A stretch of 59,743 nucleotides of DNA from an uncultured Rubrobacteraceae bacterium (GCA_902806085.1 CADCVH010000127.1:1-59743), one strand, 5' to 3'; counted from the first letter of the stretch, positions 49,955 to 59,073 are shown. The notes: a model not told the origin generated them from the sequence alone. Translations and numbers: made by a program.

Positions 49955-51385
49955 CTAAGTTGTACCCTGGCCCGTCATCCTCTGCTCCCAGGCGGACGCC
50001 TCCCGCTCGGAGGCCCCCGGCGTGAGGAGGCTCACGATGACGAAGGTGACGAGGCTCGCCAGGAGGCCGCCGTAGATCGGGCTGTTGGCGAGCAGGCCCT
50101 GCCAGGCCATGAGCCCCACCACGACCACGCCGCCGACGAGCATCGAGGCCAGCGCCCCGGCGCCCGTCGCGCGCCTCCAGAACAGCGCGCCGATTATGGG
50201 GACGAAGAGGGCGCCGACCAGCAGGTCGTAGGCGACCGTCAGGGCGCCCACGACGTCGCTGACGATCACCGAGATGACGAGCACCACCACCCCGACCAGC
50301 AGCGTCGCCAGCCGGCTCGCGTTGTACTCGCCGGCCCCGGCGTGGTCCTCGCGCCGGAAGAGGCCGGCGTAGATGTCGTTGGCGAGGATGGTGGACGAGG
50401 CGAGCAGGCCGGCGCTCGCGGTGGACATCACGGCGGCGAGGGCCGCGGCGAGCACCAGGCCGAGGACCCCGGTCGGCAGGACCTCGGCCGCGACGCGGGC
50501 GAAGGCGTTGTCCGAGTTTGGGAGGTTGGGAATCAGGACGCGGGCGGCCGTCCCGATCAGGGCCCCCACGAGGCCGTATAGCAAACAATAGAGGCCCGCG
50601 ACGACGCCGCCCCACCGGGCGACCGCGGGGCTTCTGGCCGTAAAGACCCGCTGCCAGATGTCCTGCCCGATCATGAGCCCGAAAAAGAACAGCAGAAAGT
50701 AGGTGAAGATCGTGAGCCTGCCGATGGAGAAGGGGTCGAAGTACGAGCCCGGCAACTCCCCGGCCATCCCGGAGAAGCCGCCCGCCCCCGCGACGCTCAG
50801 GGGCAGCAGGATCAGGAATATGCCGACGGTCATCACGCAGAACTGCAGAAAGTCCGTCAGGGTGATCGACCACATGCCGCCAAGCGCCGAGTAGGCGACG
50901 ACCACGCCGCCGGCGATAAGGATGGCGAGCGTCGGCGGCAGCCCGAGAACGACGTCGAAGACCGAGCCGACGGCGATGGTCGAGGTCACCGCGATCATGA
51001 GCGCGTAGGTCGCCACGATGATCGCGGAGATAAGCCGCGACGAGGCCCCGTAACGGATGCCAAGCATCTCAGACACCGTGTAGACGCCGAGCCGGCTCAG
51101 GCGCGTGGAGAGCAGGATGCCGAGCGCGATGATCCCGAGCCCGATCATGAACACCAGCCACATCCCCGAGATACCGTACTCGTAGCCCAAAGAGACGCTG
51201 CCAATGGTAGACGCCCCCCCGAGCACCACCGCGCTCAGGGTCCCGACGTACAACGCCGGCCCGAGCCGCCTCCCGGCTACGAGGTAATCCTCCGTGCTGC
51301 CGGCCCGCCTGAGCCCCCAGTACCCTGCCCCGAGCATCGCGGCGAAGTAGAGGCCGAGGACCAGGTAGTCCAGGGCGCTACCCAT
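49955..51385 (-). CDS. Sodium:solute symporter (SSS family)
   Basis: 476 aa with about 13 hydrophobic segments. SSS features include DYLVAGRRLGPALYVGTLSA near the N-terminus, GGMWSITLTDFLQ and the AALAAVMSTASAGLLASSTI helix with the sodium-site Ser/Thr. ATG 51385 follows GGAGGAAG and overlaps the ureohydrolase stop by 8 bp. In this operon it probably imports GABA, a guanidino compound or a related amine; the substrate cannot be read from sequence. Confidence 0.92.
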   Translation of the reverse strand: MGSALDYLVLGLYFAAMLGAGYWGLRRAGSTEDYLVAGRRLGPALYVGTLSAVVLGGASTIGSVSLGYEYGISGMWLVFMIGLGIIALGILLSTRLSRLGVYTVSEMLGIRYGASSRLISAIIVATYALMIAVTSTIAVGSVFDVVLGLPPTLAILIAGGVVVAYSALGGMWSITLTDFLQFCVMTVGIFLILLPLSVAGAGGFSGMAGELPGSYFDPFSIGRLTIFTYFLLFFFGLMIGQDIWQRVFTARSPAVARWGGVVAGLYCLLYGLVGALIGTAARVLIPNLPNSDNAFARVAAEVLPTGVLGLVLAAALAAVMSTASAGLLASSTILANDIYAGLFRREDHAGAGEYNASRLATLLVGVVVLVISVIVSDVVGALTVAYDLLVGALFVPIIGALFWRRATGAGALASMLVGGVVVVGLMAWQGLLANSPIYGGLLASLVTFVIVSLLTPGASEREASAWEQRMTGQGTT

Positions 51386-52334
51386 CCCGGTTCTTCCTCC
51401 GGAGCGCGATGAGACCCAGAAAGTCGTGGACGATGTTGGCCGCGACGAGCGCCGTGACCTGCCCGGGCCCATCGTAGGCCGGGCAGACCTCGACCACGTC
51501 GCAGCCGACGATGTCGACGCCGGCGAGCCCGCGCACGAACTCCTGCGCCTCGCGGCTCGTGTAGCCCCCGATCTCCGGCGTGCCTGTGCCGGGCGCGTAG
51601 GCCGGGTCGACGAAGTCTATGTCGAAGGAGACGTAGGCCTTCGCGTCGCCTACCCGCTCCTTGACCCGCTCTATGACGGCCGGAACGCCGAGCTCGCGCA
51701 CCTCGTCGGTGGGCACGAGGTCGAAGCCCATGTCTTTCGCGTCGTCCCAGTCGCGCTCGTCGTAGATGGAGCCGCGCATCCCGACCTGGATCGAGCGCGA
51801 AGGGTCGAGCAGGCCCTCCTCGACGGCCCGCCTGAACGGCGTGCCGTGGGTGTGCTTCTGGCCGAAGTAGGCGTCCCAGGTGTCCGGGTGGGAGTCGAAC
51901 TGCACGAGGGCTAAAGGGCCGTGGACGGTAGCGGCGGCGCGGAGCTCCGGGAGGGCTATGGAGTGGTCGCCGCCGAGGACTATCGGGACGACGCCGGCGC
52001 GGTGGATCGGTTCGAGCCCTTCGGCGATCTTCTCGTAGCTCTCCCGGATATAGCCCGGCACGACCGGCACGTCGCCGTAGTCGATCACGGAGAGGTGGTC
52101 GAAGATGGTTACGCCGAGGCCGGAGTTGTGGCGGCGCAAGAGGTGGGAGACGCTCCTTATGGCCTCGGGCCCGAAGCGGGCGCCGACGCGGAACGTGGCG
52201 CCCGTGTCGAAGGGGGCGCCCACTATGGCGGCGTCGGCGTTTTCGAGGTCCCTGTTGTTGGGCAGGCGCATGAACGTGCGCACGTCCGAGAAGCGCGGCG
52301 TCGCGAAGGAGTCGGCGGGTTCGTACCGGGTCAA
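51378..52334 (-). CDS. Agmatinase/guanidinobutyrase-type ureohydrolase
   Basis: 318 aa arginase-fold Mn enzyme. Metal motifs are VLGGDHSI, FDSHPDTWD and SFDIDFVDPAYAPGTGTPE. It releases urea from a guanidino substrate. Agmatinase would give putrescine; guanidinobutyrase would give GABA, the substrate of GabT in the same operon. The operon therefore favours 4-guanidinobutyrate (inference), although the motifs do not distinguish the two. It starts 18 bp after the permease gene. Confidence 0.9.
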   Translation of the reverse strand: MTRYEPADSFATPRFSDVRTFMRLPNNRDLENADAAIVGAPFDTGATFRVGARFGPEAIRSVSHLLRRHNSGLGVTIFDHLSVIDYGDVPVVPGYIRESYEKIAEGLEPIHRAGVVPIVLGGDHSIALPELRAAATVHGPLALVQFDSHPDTWDAYFGQKHTHGTPFRRAVEEGLLDPSRSIQVGMRGSIYDERDWDDAKDMGFDLVPTDEVRELGVPAVIERVKERVGDAKAYVSFDIDFVDPAYAPGTGTPEIGGYTSREAQEFVRGLAGVDIVGCDVVEVCPAYDGPGQVTALVAANIVHDFLGLIALRRKNRDG

Positions 52335-52352
52335 GCGGGTCCCTCTTTCCGT

Positions 52353-53813
52353 CTAGTTTCCTCGGGCAGCCTCTTGTCGGGCGGTCGTCTCCTCGTTGAT
52401 CACCGCGTCGGGGGCCCTCTGCGGCGGCCCGAAGGCGCGACGCAGGAAGTAAGCTACAAGGATCACGCCGAGGCTGATGAGGCTGGCGATGATCTGGGGC
52501 CGCAGGCCCTCTATAAAGAACATCGCGATGAGCACGGCGAGGATGCCGAAGATCGAGAGGTACGTCAGCCACGGGTAGAACCACATCCTCAACTGGAGGA
52601 GCTCCGGGTTGTCGCGCTCCAGGCGGCGGCGCATCACGAGCTGGGAGACGGCTATCAGCAGGTAGACGAACAGGGCGATGGCGCCGGAGGCGTTGATGAG
52701 CCAGGTGAACACGTCCTCAGGGAAAAAGTAGAAGATAGCCACGGAGACGTAGGCGAAGACGGTGCCGGCCAGGATCGCCCAGATCGGCACCCCGCGCCTG
52801 GTCGTGTTTGTCAGGAACCCCGGCGCGTCGTTGTGGCGGGTCAGCGCGAAGAGCATCCTGCTCGTCGTGTACAGGCTGGAGTTCAGGACGGAGAGCACGG
52901 CGGTCAGCACGACGAGGTTCATGATCAGGGGCGCGTAGGGTATCCCCATCTCCCCGAAGGCGAGGGTGAACGGGCTCTTGAGCACGTCGTCGGTAAAGCC
53001 GGTGTCCCACGGGACTATCGCCGCGACGAAAAAGACGGAGATGACGTAGAAGATAAGTACCCGGTAGATGACCGCGTTGGTCGCCCGGGCGACGTTCCGT
53101 CCCGGCTCGTCGGACTCGGCGGCGGCTATCGTCACGATCTCGGCCCCGACGAACGCGAAGATCACGGTCGCAACCCCGCTGAACATCGCCAGCGGCCCGT
53201 TCGGGAAGAACCCGCCTTCGGCGTAGAGGTTGGTCAGGCCAGGCGAGCTCCCGCCCGGCCACAGCCCGATCACGAACAGGGCCGCGAGGCCTATAAAGAT
53301 AAGTATCGCCACGACCTTTATCCCGGCGAACCAGAACTCGAACTCCCCGTAAGACCCGACGGAGTAGAGGTTGGTCGCCGTGAGCAGCAAGAGCAGGGCC
53401 AGTGCCATCACCCATGGCGGTATCCCCGGTATGTACTGCCCCAATATTCCGGCCGCAACCGTCGCCTCGAACCCGACGACGATGGCCCAGAAGTACCAGT
53501 AGAGCCACCCGATCGCGAACCCTGCCCAGTTGCCAAGGGCCATCCGCCCGTAGTCGGAGAAGGACCCGACCGAGGGCCGGGCCACGGCCATCTCCCCGAG
53601 CATCCGCATGATGAGGATGAGGAGGCCCCCCGTGAGCGCGTACGTGAGTATGGTCGCGGGACCCGCCTGGTTGAGTATCGGGCCCGTGCCGACGAAGAGG
53701 CCGGCGCCGATGATCCCGCCGAGCGAGATCATGGTCATGTGACGCCGCTTTAAGCCGGCTTGAAGCTTGTTCTGCCCCTCTCGGGTCTGCTTGCCCGCGG
53801 TCGCCTCGGCCAT
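52353..53813 (-). CDS. APC-family amino acid permease (GabP-like)
   Basis: 486 aa with 12 hydrophobic segments. The first helix motif SLGGIIGAGLFVGTG, then GEMAVARPSVGSFSDYGRMA, and FAFVGAEIVTIAAAESDEP, are typical of the amino acid transporter branch that includes GabP and AnsP. ATG 53813 follows GAGAGGGAAG. It leads the ureohydrolase-SSS-gabD-gabT operon, which supports GABA or guanidinobutyrate uptake. Confidence 0.92.
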   Translation of the reverse strand: MAEATAGKQTREGQNKLQAGLKRRHMTMISLGGIIGAGLFVGTGPILNQAGPATILTYALTGGLLILIMRMLGEMAVARPSVGSFSDYGRMALGNWAGFAIGWLYWYFWAIVVGFEATVAAGILGQYIPGIPPWVMALALLLLLTATNLYSVGSYGEFEFWFAGIKVVAILIFIGLAALFVIGLWPGGSSPGLTNLYAEGGFFPNGPLAMFSGVATVIFAFVGAEIVTIAAAESDEPGRNVARATNAVIYRVLIFYVISVFFVAAIVPWDTGFTDDVLKSPFTLAFGEMGIPYAPLIMNLVVLTAVLSVLNSSLYTTSRMLFALTRHNDAPGFLTNTTRRGVPIWAILAGTVFAYVSVAIFYFFPEDVFTWLINASGAIALFVYLLIAVSQLVMRRRLERDNPELLQLRMWFYPWLTYLSIFGILAVLIAMFFIEGLRPQIIASLISLGVILVAYFLRRAFGPPQRAPDAVINEETTARQEAARGN

Positions 53814-53920
53814 ACTTCCCCTCTCATCGACGCTCCATCCCCTCGGGCGCAGCTTACATGCTACGCCCGTTTCTGCACAACCCGGATGGAGGAGGGGCGC
53901 CGGCCGCGGCCTACCGCGGC

Positions 53921-55051
53921 CTACCGCGCCCCGCTGAGGAGCTTCTGGGGGTCCGTGTACGGGAGGCCGTGGGCCTCGGCCACGGGTGCATGGACGAGCC
54001 CCCCATTAAGCGTCGAGAGGCCCTTGGCCAGGTTCGGGTCCTTCGCGACCGCCCCCTCAACACCCTCGTCGGCGATCCTGATCAGGTACGGCAGCGTCAC
54101 GCTCGTCAGCGCCAGCGTGGAGGTCCTCGCCACCGCCCCGGGTATGTTCGCCACGCAGTAGTGGACGACCCCCTCCTCAACGTAGGTCGGCTCGGAGTGG
54201 GTCGTCGGCCGGCTCGTCTCGAAGCACCCCCCCTGGTCGATGGCGATGTCCGCCACCACCGAGCCGTCCCGCATGGACGCGATCATCTCCCGGCTCACCA
54301 GCTTGGGCGCCTTGGCCCCCGCCACCAAGACCGCCCCTATCACCACGTCCGACTCCCTGACGTACTGGGCGGTCCTCGCCCGGTTCGGGATCACCAGGTC
54401 GACCCTCCCCTCGAAGATGTCGGAGAGGTACGCCAGCCTCTTGGGGTTGATGTCGAGCACCCTCACTATCGCCCGCATGCCCAGGGCTATCTTCGCCGCC
54501 TCGGTGCCGGAGATGCCCCCGCCGATGATGGTGACCTTCGCCGCCGGCGTCCCCGGCACGCCCCCGAGCAGGAGCCCCGCCCCGCCGTTGGGGCTTTCGA
54601 GGTGGTGGGCGGCGGCCTGCACGGCCATCCTGCCGGCCACCTCGCTCATCGGCGTCAAGAGGGGCAGGCTCCCGTCGGGCGTCTCGACGGTCTCGTAGGC
54701 CACCGCGTCGATCTTCTTGTCCATCAGGAACTCCGTGAGGCCCTTGTCGGCGGCTAAGTGCAGGTAGGTGAAGAGCTTCTGCCCCTCCCTGAAGCGGTCG
54801 TACTCCTCCGGCACGGGCTCCTTGACCTTCACGATGAGGTCCGCGGCCCCGAAGACCTCCTCGGGGCCGTCCACGAGGCGCGCCCCCCCCGCCGCGTACT
54901 CCTCGTCTGCGAAACCGGCGCCCCTCCCGGCCCCGGACTGGACCACCACCTCGTGCCCGTGGTGGACGAGCTCAGCCACCCCGTCCGGCTGCATGGAGAC
55001 GCGACCCTCCATGTCCTTGATCTCCTTCGGTACCCCCACCACCGTCGCCAT
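53921..55051 (-). CDS. ald: Alanine dehydrogenase
   Basis: 376 aa. VGVPKEIKDMEGRVSMQPDG is the N-terminus; catalytic Lys lies in LIVKVKEPVPEE and His in FTYLHLAAD; the NAD loop is IIGGGISGTEAAKIA; the C-terminal AIDQGGCFETSRPTTHSEP is characteristic. It interconverts alanine and pyruvate plus ammonia. It is divergent from the MerR-XRE-cupin gene with a dyad between. About 110 bp separates its stop from the permease start, so it is probably a separate transcript. Confidence 0.95.
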   Translation of the reverse strand: MATVVGVPKEIKDMEGRVSMQPDGVAELVHHGHEVVVQSGAGRGAGFADEEYAAGGARLVDGPEEVFGAADLIVKVKEPVPEEYDRFREGQKLFTYLHLAADKGLTEFLMDKKIDAVAYETVETPDGSLPLLTPMSEVAGRMAVQAAAHHLESPNGGAGLLLGGVPGTPAAKVTIIGGGISGTEAAKIALGMRAIVRVLDINPKRLAYLSDIFEGRVDLVIPNRARTAQYVRESDVVIGAVLVAGAKAPKLVSREMIASMRDGSVVADIAIDQGGCFETSRPTTHSEPTYVEEGVVHYCVANIPGAVARTSTLALTSVTLPYLIRIADEGVEGAVAKDPNLAKGLSTLNGGLVHAPVAEAHGLPYTDPQKLLSGAR

Positions 55052-55110
55052 GCCGCTTCCTTTCCCTAGAAGAACGCGTGATTTTTCTACCTTATAACAA
55101 CGCTACTATA

Positions 55111-55123
55111 AACCTGCAAGGTT
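55111..55123. promoter_or_regulatory. Dyad in the ald promoter region
   Basis: AACCT-GCA-AGGTT. On the minus strand it lies between TTGATA (55131-55126) and TATAGT (55110-55105), a 15-bp spacer. A second possible ald promoter is TTGCAG (55119-55114), 16 bp, TTATAA (55097-55092), where the dyad covers the -35. MerR-family proteins bind such dyads between promoter elements. Confidence 0.45.
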
Positions 55124-55168
55124 GCTATCAAAAGGGTCTATGGCGGGGTTCGTTTGGGCGGGGATGAT

Positions 55169-55197
55169 TTGCTTTTTCGCCGAGTGATTACAATAAT
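55169..55197 (+). promoter_or_regulatory. Promoter of the MerR-XRE-cupin gene
   Basis: TTGCTT (55169-55174), 17 bp, AATAAT (55192-55197). Initiation is predicted at about 55203, exactly the GTG start codon, so the mRNA is probably leaderless. Confidence 0.5.
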
Positions 55198-55202
55198 CGT
55201 TC

Positions 55203-56048
55203 GTGAATGCGTGGGCCTTGACGGGAGGCGGATTGGCGGCGAGTGGTAGTTCGGTTGGGTTCTCCATAGGCGAGGTTTCGCAGGCCGTTGGGCTTGCGCC
55301 GCAGACCTTGAGGTTGTGGGAGAGGGAGCGCCTGATCCGGCCGCGCAGGACGGATCGGGGGTACCGGGTCTACACGGAGCTGGACGTGGACCGGCTGCGG
55401 GAGATCAAGCACCTGAGGAAGGTCGAGGGCCTGAACTTCGCCGCCATCCGCAAGCAGATGGGCGCCGCCGAGACCTCCGAGGGCGCGAACGGCCACCCGC
55501 CGGAAGACCCCGCGGAGGCGCCGGGAGAGCGGCTGCGGCGGTTGCGCGTCAAGGCCCACAAGACGCTCAAGGAGGTCTCCGAGGCCACGGGCCTCTCGAT
55601 CTCGTTCATCTCGGCGCTGGAGCGCGGCGGCTCGGGGGCTTCGGTGGCGTCGCTCAGGCGTTTGGCGGAGGCCTACGGGGTGACCATGCGGGAGCTCTTC
55701 GGGGCCGACTTGGAAGCGGCAACACCGCTCGTGCAGAGCGCGGAGCGCCCCGTCATGCAGTGGGACAACGGCGTGCGCTTCGAGGAGATGGCCTCCGGGG
55801 AGAAGGTGATGGACCCCTCCTACCTGCGGGTGCCCGCCGGGGCGGGCAGCGAGGGGTTCTATTCGCACACGGGCGAGGAGTTCATTTACGTGATCTCCGG
55901 CCACCTCCTCGTGGAGCTCAAGGACCAGGGGACGTTCCGGATGGCCCCCGGCGACACCCTCTACTTCCCCTCCACCACCTCCCACCGCTGGTGGGCCGAA
56001 GAGGAGCCCGTGGAAGCGGTCTACGTCAACACCCCGCCGACGTTTTAG
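55203..56048 (+). CDS. MerR-XRE-cupin triple-domain regulator
   Basis: 281 aa from GTG 55203. Residues about 19-90: a MerR HTH (FSIGEVSQAVGLAPQTLRLW, RGYRVYTELDVDRL). Residues about 108-163: an XRE HTH (LRRLRVKAHKTLKEVSEATG, ISFISALERG, SLRRLAEAYGV). Residues about 200-280: a cupin (GEEFIYVISGHLLVELKD, PGDTLYFPSTTSHRWWAE). XRE-cupin proteins such as PuuR control putrescine and GABA catabolism in Escherichia coli. The added MerR head gives two DNA-binding domains in one chain. Its neighbours are ald and the GABA operon, plausible targets. Confidence 0.92.
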   Translation: MNAWALTGGGLAASGSSVGFSIGEVSQAVGLAPQTLRLWERERLIRPRRTDRGYRVYTELDVDRLREIKHLRKVEGLNFAAIRKQMGAAETSEGANGHPPEDPAEAPGERLRRLRVKAHKTLKEVSEATGLSISFISALERGGSGASVASLRRLAEAYGVTMRELFGADLEAATPLVQSAERPVMQWDNGVRFEEMASGEKVMDPSYLRVPAGAGSEGFYSHTGEEFIYVISGHLLVELKDQGTFRMAPGDTLYFPSTTSHRWWAEEEPVEAVYVNTPPTF

Positions 56049-56186
56049 GCGGTTCCCGGGGCGCCCCCACACCCGCGTGGGGAGACCCCCGGTCCCGGAC
56101 CGCCGGCGTTTGGCGGCTGTTCTTTCGGGGGGCCGCGGGCAGCATGGGGGGCGTTCAAGCAGTCCTACAACTTTTTGGAGGGGATC

Positions 56187-58019
56187 ATGGACACCGACCG
56201 TTACCTCGATGCGTTGCTTTCGGTGCCGGTGCTGTTCGGCCCGGAGGTGTCCCCGGACGGGAGTTGGGTGGCGTGGAGCTGGTCGCGGCTCGGGCCGGCC
56301 GCGGACGTTTTCGCCGCCCCGATCGACGGGTCTTCGCCGCCGGTCCGCCTTACGCAGACGTCGGAGGGCGACACGATGGTGGCGTCCTGGACGCCGAGCG
56401 GGGAGGCGGTCCTGGTCACGCAGGACACGGACGGGGACGAGCGGGAGCGGCTCTACCGGGTGAGGCTGGCGAATCCAGGCGTGATGGAGCCCCTGACCGG
56501 GCCGGGCCCGAACTACTACCTGCGCGGCGGCCAACTGCACCCGAACGGGCGCTGGCTCGTCTACTCGGCCAACCTCGACGCGGAGAGCGGCGAGGAGATC
56601 GAGGCCGACCGGCTGTACCGGCAGGACCTCGAGAACGGGGAACTCCTGGCGCTGGCCCGGCCCGAAAAGGGCAGCATCCCGGGGCCCGAGCTGAACGGTC
56701 CCGGGACCCACGTCCTCTACCGGCGCAACGACCTCGACCCTGCGGGGCAGCAGGTGTGGCTGGTGGATATCGAGGGGCGGGGGGACCGCGAGATCCTGAA
56801 CTTCGGGACTCGGGCGAAGGTCTCGGCCTCGTGGTTCCCAGACGGGCGACGCGTCCTCTTCGTGGCGGAGGCCGGGTCCCACAGGCGGGTAGGCGTCTGG
56901 GACGTGGATGGTGGGGAGGTGCGGTGGCTGCTGGACGACCCCGGGCGCAACGTCGAGCAGGCCTTCGTTCCCCCGAACGGTGGGTCGGTGGTCGTCGTGG
57001 GCGTGGAGGGGGCCGGTATCAGGGCCTCGCTGCTCGACCCGGAGACGGGCGCGGAGTCCGCGCCGCCGCCGGTGCCGGGCAACCTGGTGCCGCTGGCACG
57101 GGCCGCCGGCGGCGGTTGGGCCTGCAAGCACTACGACGCCCGCCACCCCGTCGACCTGATCCGCCCCGACCCTGAGGGCGGCGCGCCGGTTAGCCTCACG
57201 GGCCTTCGGGACCGGGCCTCCCTCGACACGGACCGGCTCGTCGCGGCGGAGGACTTCGGGTGGCGGTCGGTGGACGGGCTGGAGGTCCAGGGCTGGCTGT
57301 ACCGTTCTTCGGGGGCCGGTACGATAGTCCTCGTCCACGGCGGGCCCACGAGCCACGCCGAGGACCGCTTCAACGCCGAGATACACTACCTCGTCTCGCG
57401 GGGCTTCCACGTTTTGACGCCCAACTACCGCGGGAGCACCGGGTTCGGTCTTCCTTTCCAGGACTCGATCAAGGAGGACGGCTGGGGCGGGCGGGAGCAG
57501 GAGGACATCCGGTGCGGGATCGAGGCCCTCATCGACGCCGGCATCGCGCAACCGGGCCGCGTCGGCGTCACGGGCACCTCCTACGGCGGTTACTCGGCGT
57601 GGTGGGCGATCACGCACTACACCACGGACCTCGTCGCAGCCGCCGCCCCCGTCTGCGGCATGACCGACCTGGTCGTCGACTACCACGCCACCCGCCCCGA
57701 CCTTCGTCCCTACAGCGAAGAGATGATGGGCGGCACCCCGGAAGAGGTCCCGGACCGCTACCGCGAACGCTCCCCCATAAACTCCGTCAAGGACATCCGG
57801 GGCAGGCTCCTCATAGTCCAGGGCATGCAAGACCCGAACGTGACCCCCGAGAACGTGGACGTCGTCGTAAAGGCCCTGGGCCGGAATGGCATCCACTACG
57901 ACCTGCTCACCTTCGAAGACGAGGGCCACGGCATCGCCCGCCCCTGGAACCTGAAGGTCCTCTACCCGCGCCTGGCGAACTTCTTCGAGTCGGCGTTCGC
58001 GCGAGACCGTCCGGCCTGA
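56187..58019 (+). CDS. S9-family prolyl oligopeptidase / acylaminoacyl-peptidase
   Basis: 610 aa from ATG 56187 with GGAGGGG upstream. The N-terminal 350 residues form a beta-propeller with repeated SPDGSWVAW, TPSGEAVLV, FPDGRRVLF-type blades. The C-terminal alpha/beta hydrolase has the nucleophile in VTGTSYGGYSAWW, Asp in QGMQDPNVTPE and His in DEGHGIARP. No signal peptide, so it is probably cytoplasmic and degrades short peptides. It is downstream of the MerR-XRE-cupin gene by about 140 bp. Confidence 0.94.
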   Translation: MDTDRYLDALLSVPVLFGPEVSPDGSWVAWSWSRLGPAADVFAAPIDGSSPPVRLTQTSEGDTMVASWTPSGEAVLVTQDTDGDERERLYRVRLANPGVMEPLTGPGPNYYLRGGQLHPNGRWLVYSANLDAESGEEIEADRLYRQDLENGELLALARPEKGSIPGPELNGPGTHVLYRRNDLDPAGQQVWLVDIEGRGDREILNFGTRAKVSASWFPDGRRVLFVAEAGSHRRVGVWDVDGGEVRWLLDDPGRNVEQAFVPPNGGSVVVVGVEGAGIRASLLDPETGAESAPPPVPGNLVPLARAAGGGWACKHYDARHPVDLIRPDPEGGAPVSLTGLRDRASLDTDRLVAAEDFGWRSVDGLEVQGWLYRSSGAGTIVLVHGGPTSHAEDRFNAEIHYLVSRGFHVLTPNYRGSTGFGLPFQDSIKEDGWGGREQEDIRCGIEALIDAGIAQPGRVGVTGTSYGGYSAWWAITHYTTDLVAAAAPVCGMTDLVVDYHATRPDLRPYSEEMMGGTPEEVPDRYRERSPINSVKDIRGRLLIVQGMQDPNVTPENVDVVVKALGRNGIHYDLLTFEDEGHGIARPWNLKVLYPRLANFFESAFARDRPA

Positions 58020-58465
58020 TCCAGAGTCCCCACTTTGCGTTCGGCGCAGCTGGTGTTCTCCGGCAGCCTGTCGGGAAAAGGTTGCGAGACGAAGAGGAAG
58101 ACGCCCTGCGGGTAATCGAGTTTCGCGCCCGCCCCGGGTTTCTGCACGACCACGCGGCCCGGTTCCATGCTGCCCTGCCTCTTGCCGTAAACATACCCCA
58201 GGAATTCTTCCCGCAGCAGGACCCGGCAAGCCCGCCCGACCTCCATGTCAACAACGGCGGGTACGGACGTGGGGCTCAGGTTCGGGGCGCACTGGGCACC
58301 GGCGTCGCGTTCCTCAGCCTCGACCAACGCCATCGTAGTCCCGGCCGGTGTGGACGACGCGTTCTGTTCCCGCCGGGAAGCGTCCCCGGCGCGCCCTGTC
58401 GAGAACAGGACTACCGCGGTCGCGACCATCAGGACACTCTTCGTCTGCCGCGCATCCTTCGTCAA
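57962..58465 (-). CDS. PASTA-domain protein with signal-like N-terminus
   Basis: Up to 167 aa; start uncertain (TTG 58465 or ATG 58429, neither with a strong ribosome site). A hydrophobic stretch (VLMVATAVVLFSTG) resembles a signal peptide. The middle is a PASTA domain: VPAVVDMEVGRACRVL then KPGAGAKLDYPQGVFLFVS. PASTA domains bind cell-wall muropeptides or lipid II in kinases and penicillin-binding proteins; here it is alone and would be exported. It overlaps the S9 peptidase 3' end by 58 bp antisense. Confidence 0.65.
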   Translation of the reverse strand: MTKDARQTKSVLMVATAVVLFSTGRAGDASRREQNASSTPAGTTMALVEAEERDAGAQCAPNLSPTSVPAVVDMEVGRACRVLLREEFLGYVYGKRQGSMEPGRVVVQKPGAGAKLDYPQGVFLFVSQPFPDRLPENTSCAERKVGTLDQAGRSRANADSKKFARRG

Positions 58466-58524
58466 AAGGAGAGGCCGGCGCCCCGAAGGACGCCGGCCCG
58501 GTATGGGGAGTATTTCCGCCTGCT

Positions 58525-59073
58525 TTAGCGGCGCACCCTCTCGCAGTCGCTGGCGACCTTGTCGCCCCTGTCGGCCTCGACGGTGTCGCGGCCGTCGCCG
58601 CAGAAGATCACGTCGCGGGCGTCGTTGCCGTTGGCCGCCAGGATGGTGTCGTTGCCCGCGCCGCCCAAGAGGGTGTCGGCCGACCTGTCGATGCCGAACT
58701 CGCCGGCGTCGTCGAAGAGGTAGTCGGCGCCGTTGCCGCCGCTGATCCTGTCCGCGCCGAGGCCGCCCAGGATGTAGTCGTCGCCCCCGCCGCCAAAGAG
58801 GGTGTCCTGCCCCTTGTCGCCGTTGTCCTGGCCGCCCTTGGGGGCCGAGCCGCGGATGTCGTCTTTGCCGGCGCCGCCGAGGACGGTGTCCTCGCCAAAG
58901 CCGCCGTTTAGCCAGGAGTCGTTGCCGCCGAGGCCCTTGATCGTGTCGTCCCCAGCACCCCCGGTGAGCGTGTCCACCCCCGCCGTGCCGCCCATCGTAG
59001 CCGCGAAGGCCGCGCCCGCCGAAAGAACCACCATCATCGCCACCGCCGCCAGAACCTTGCCCATCCGCCCCAT
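58525..59073 (-). CDS. Secreted RTX-type calcium-binding repeat protein
   Basis: 182 aa from ATG 59073 with AAGGAGG upstream. Signal peptide: KVLAAVAMMVVLSAGAAFA. The rest is a run of GGxGxD nonapeptides (LTGGAGDDTIKGLGGND, VLGGAGKDDIRG, LFGGGGDDYILGGLGAD, LLGGAGNDTI), the calcium-binding parallel beta-roll. The C-terminus ends DKVASDCERVRR with a paired Cys earlier (FCGDGRD). No hydrolase domain is fused and no type I secretion genes are near, so export is probably by Sec. Function unknown. Confidence 0.9.
   Translation of the reverse strand: MGRMGKVLAAVAMMVVLSAGAAFAATMGGTAGVDTLTGGAGDDTIKGLGGNDSWLNGGFGEDTVLGGAGKDDIRGSAPKGGQDNGDKGQDTLFGGGGDDYILGGLGADRISGGNGADYLFDDAGEFGIDRSADTLLGGAGNDTILAANGNDARDVIFCGDGRDTVEADRGDKVASDCERVRR

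Noticed and set aside
55188-58229. A very long open frame (about 1,000 codons) on the minus strand
   Set aside because: It lies antisense to the well-supported MerR-XRE-cupin and S9 peptidase genes, is Arg/Pro-rich and has no domain; it is a by-product of G/C-biased codons.
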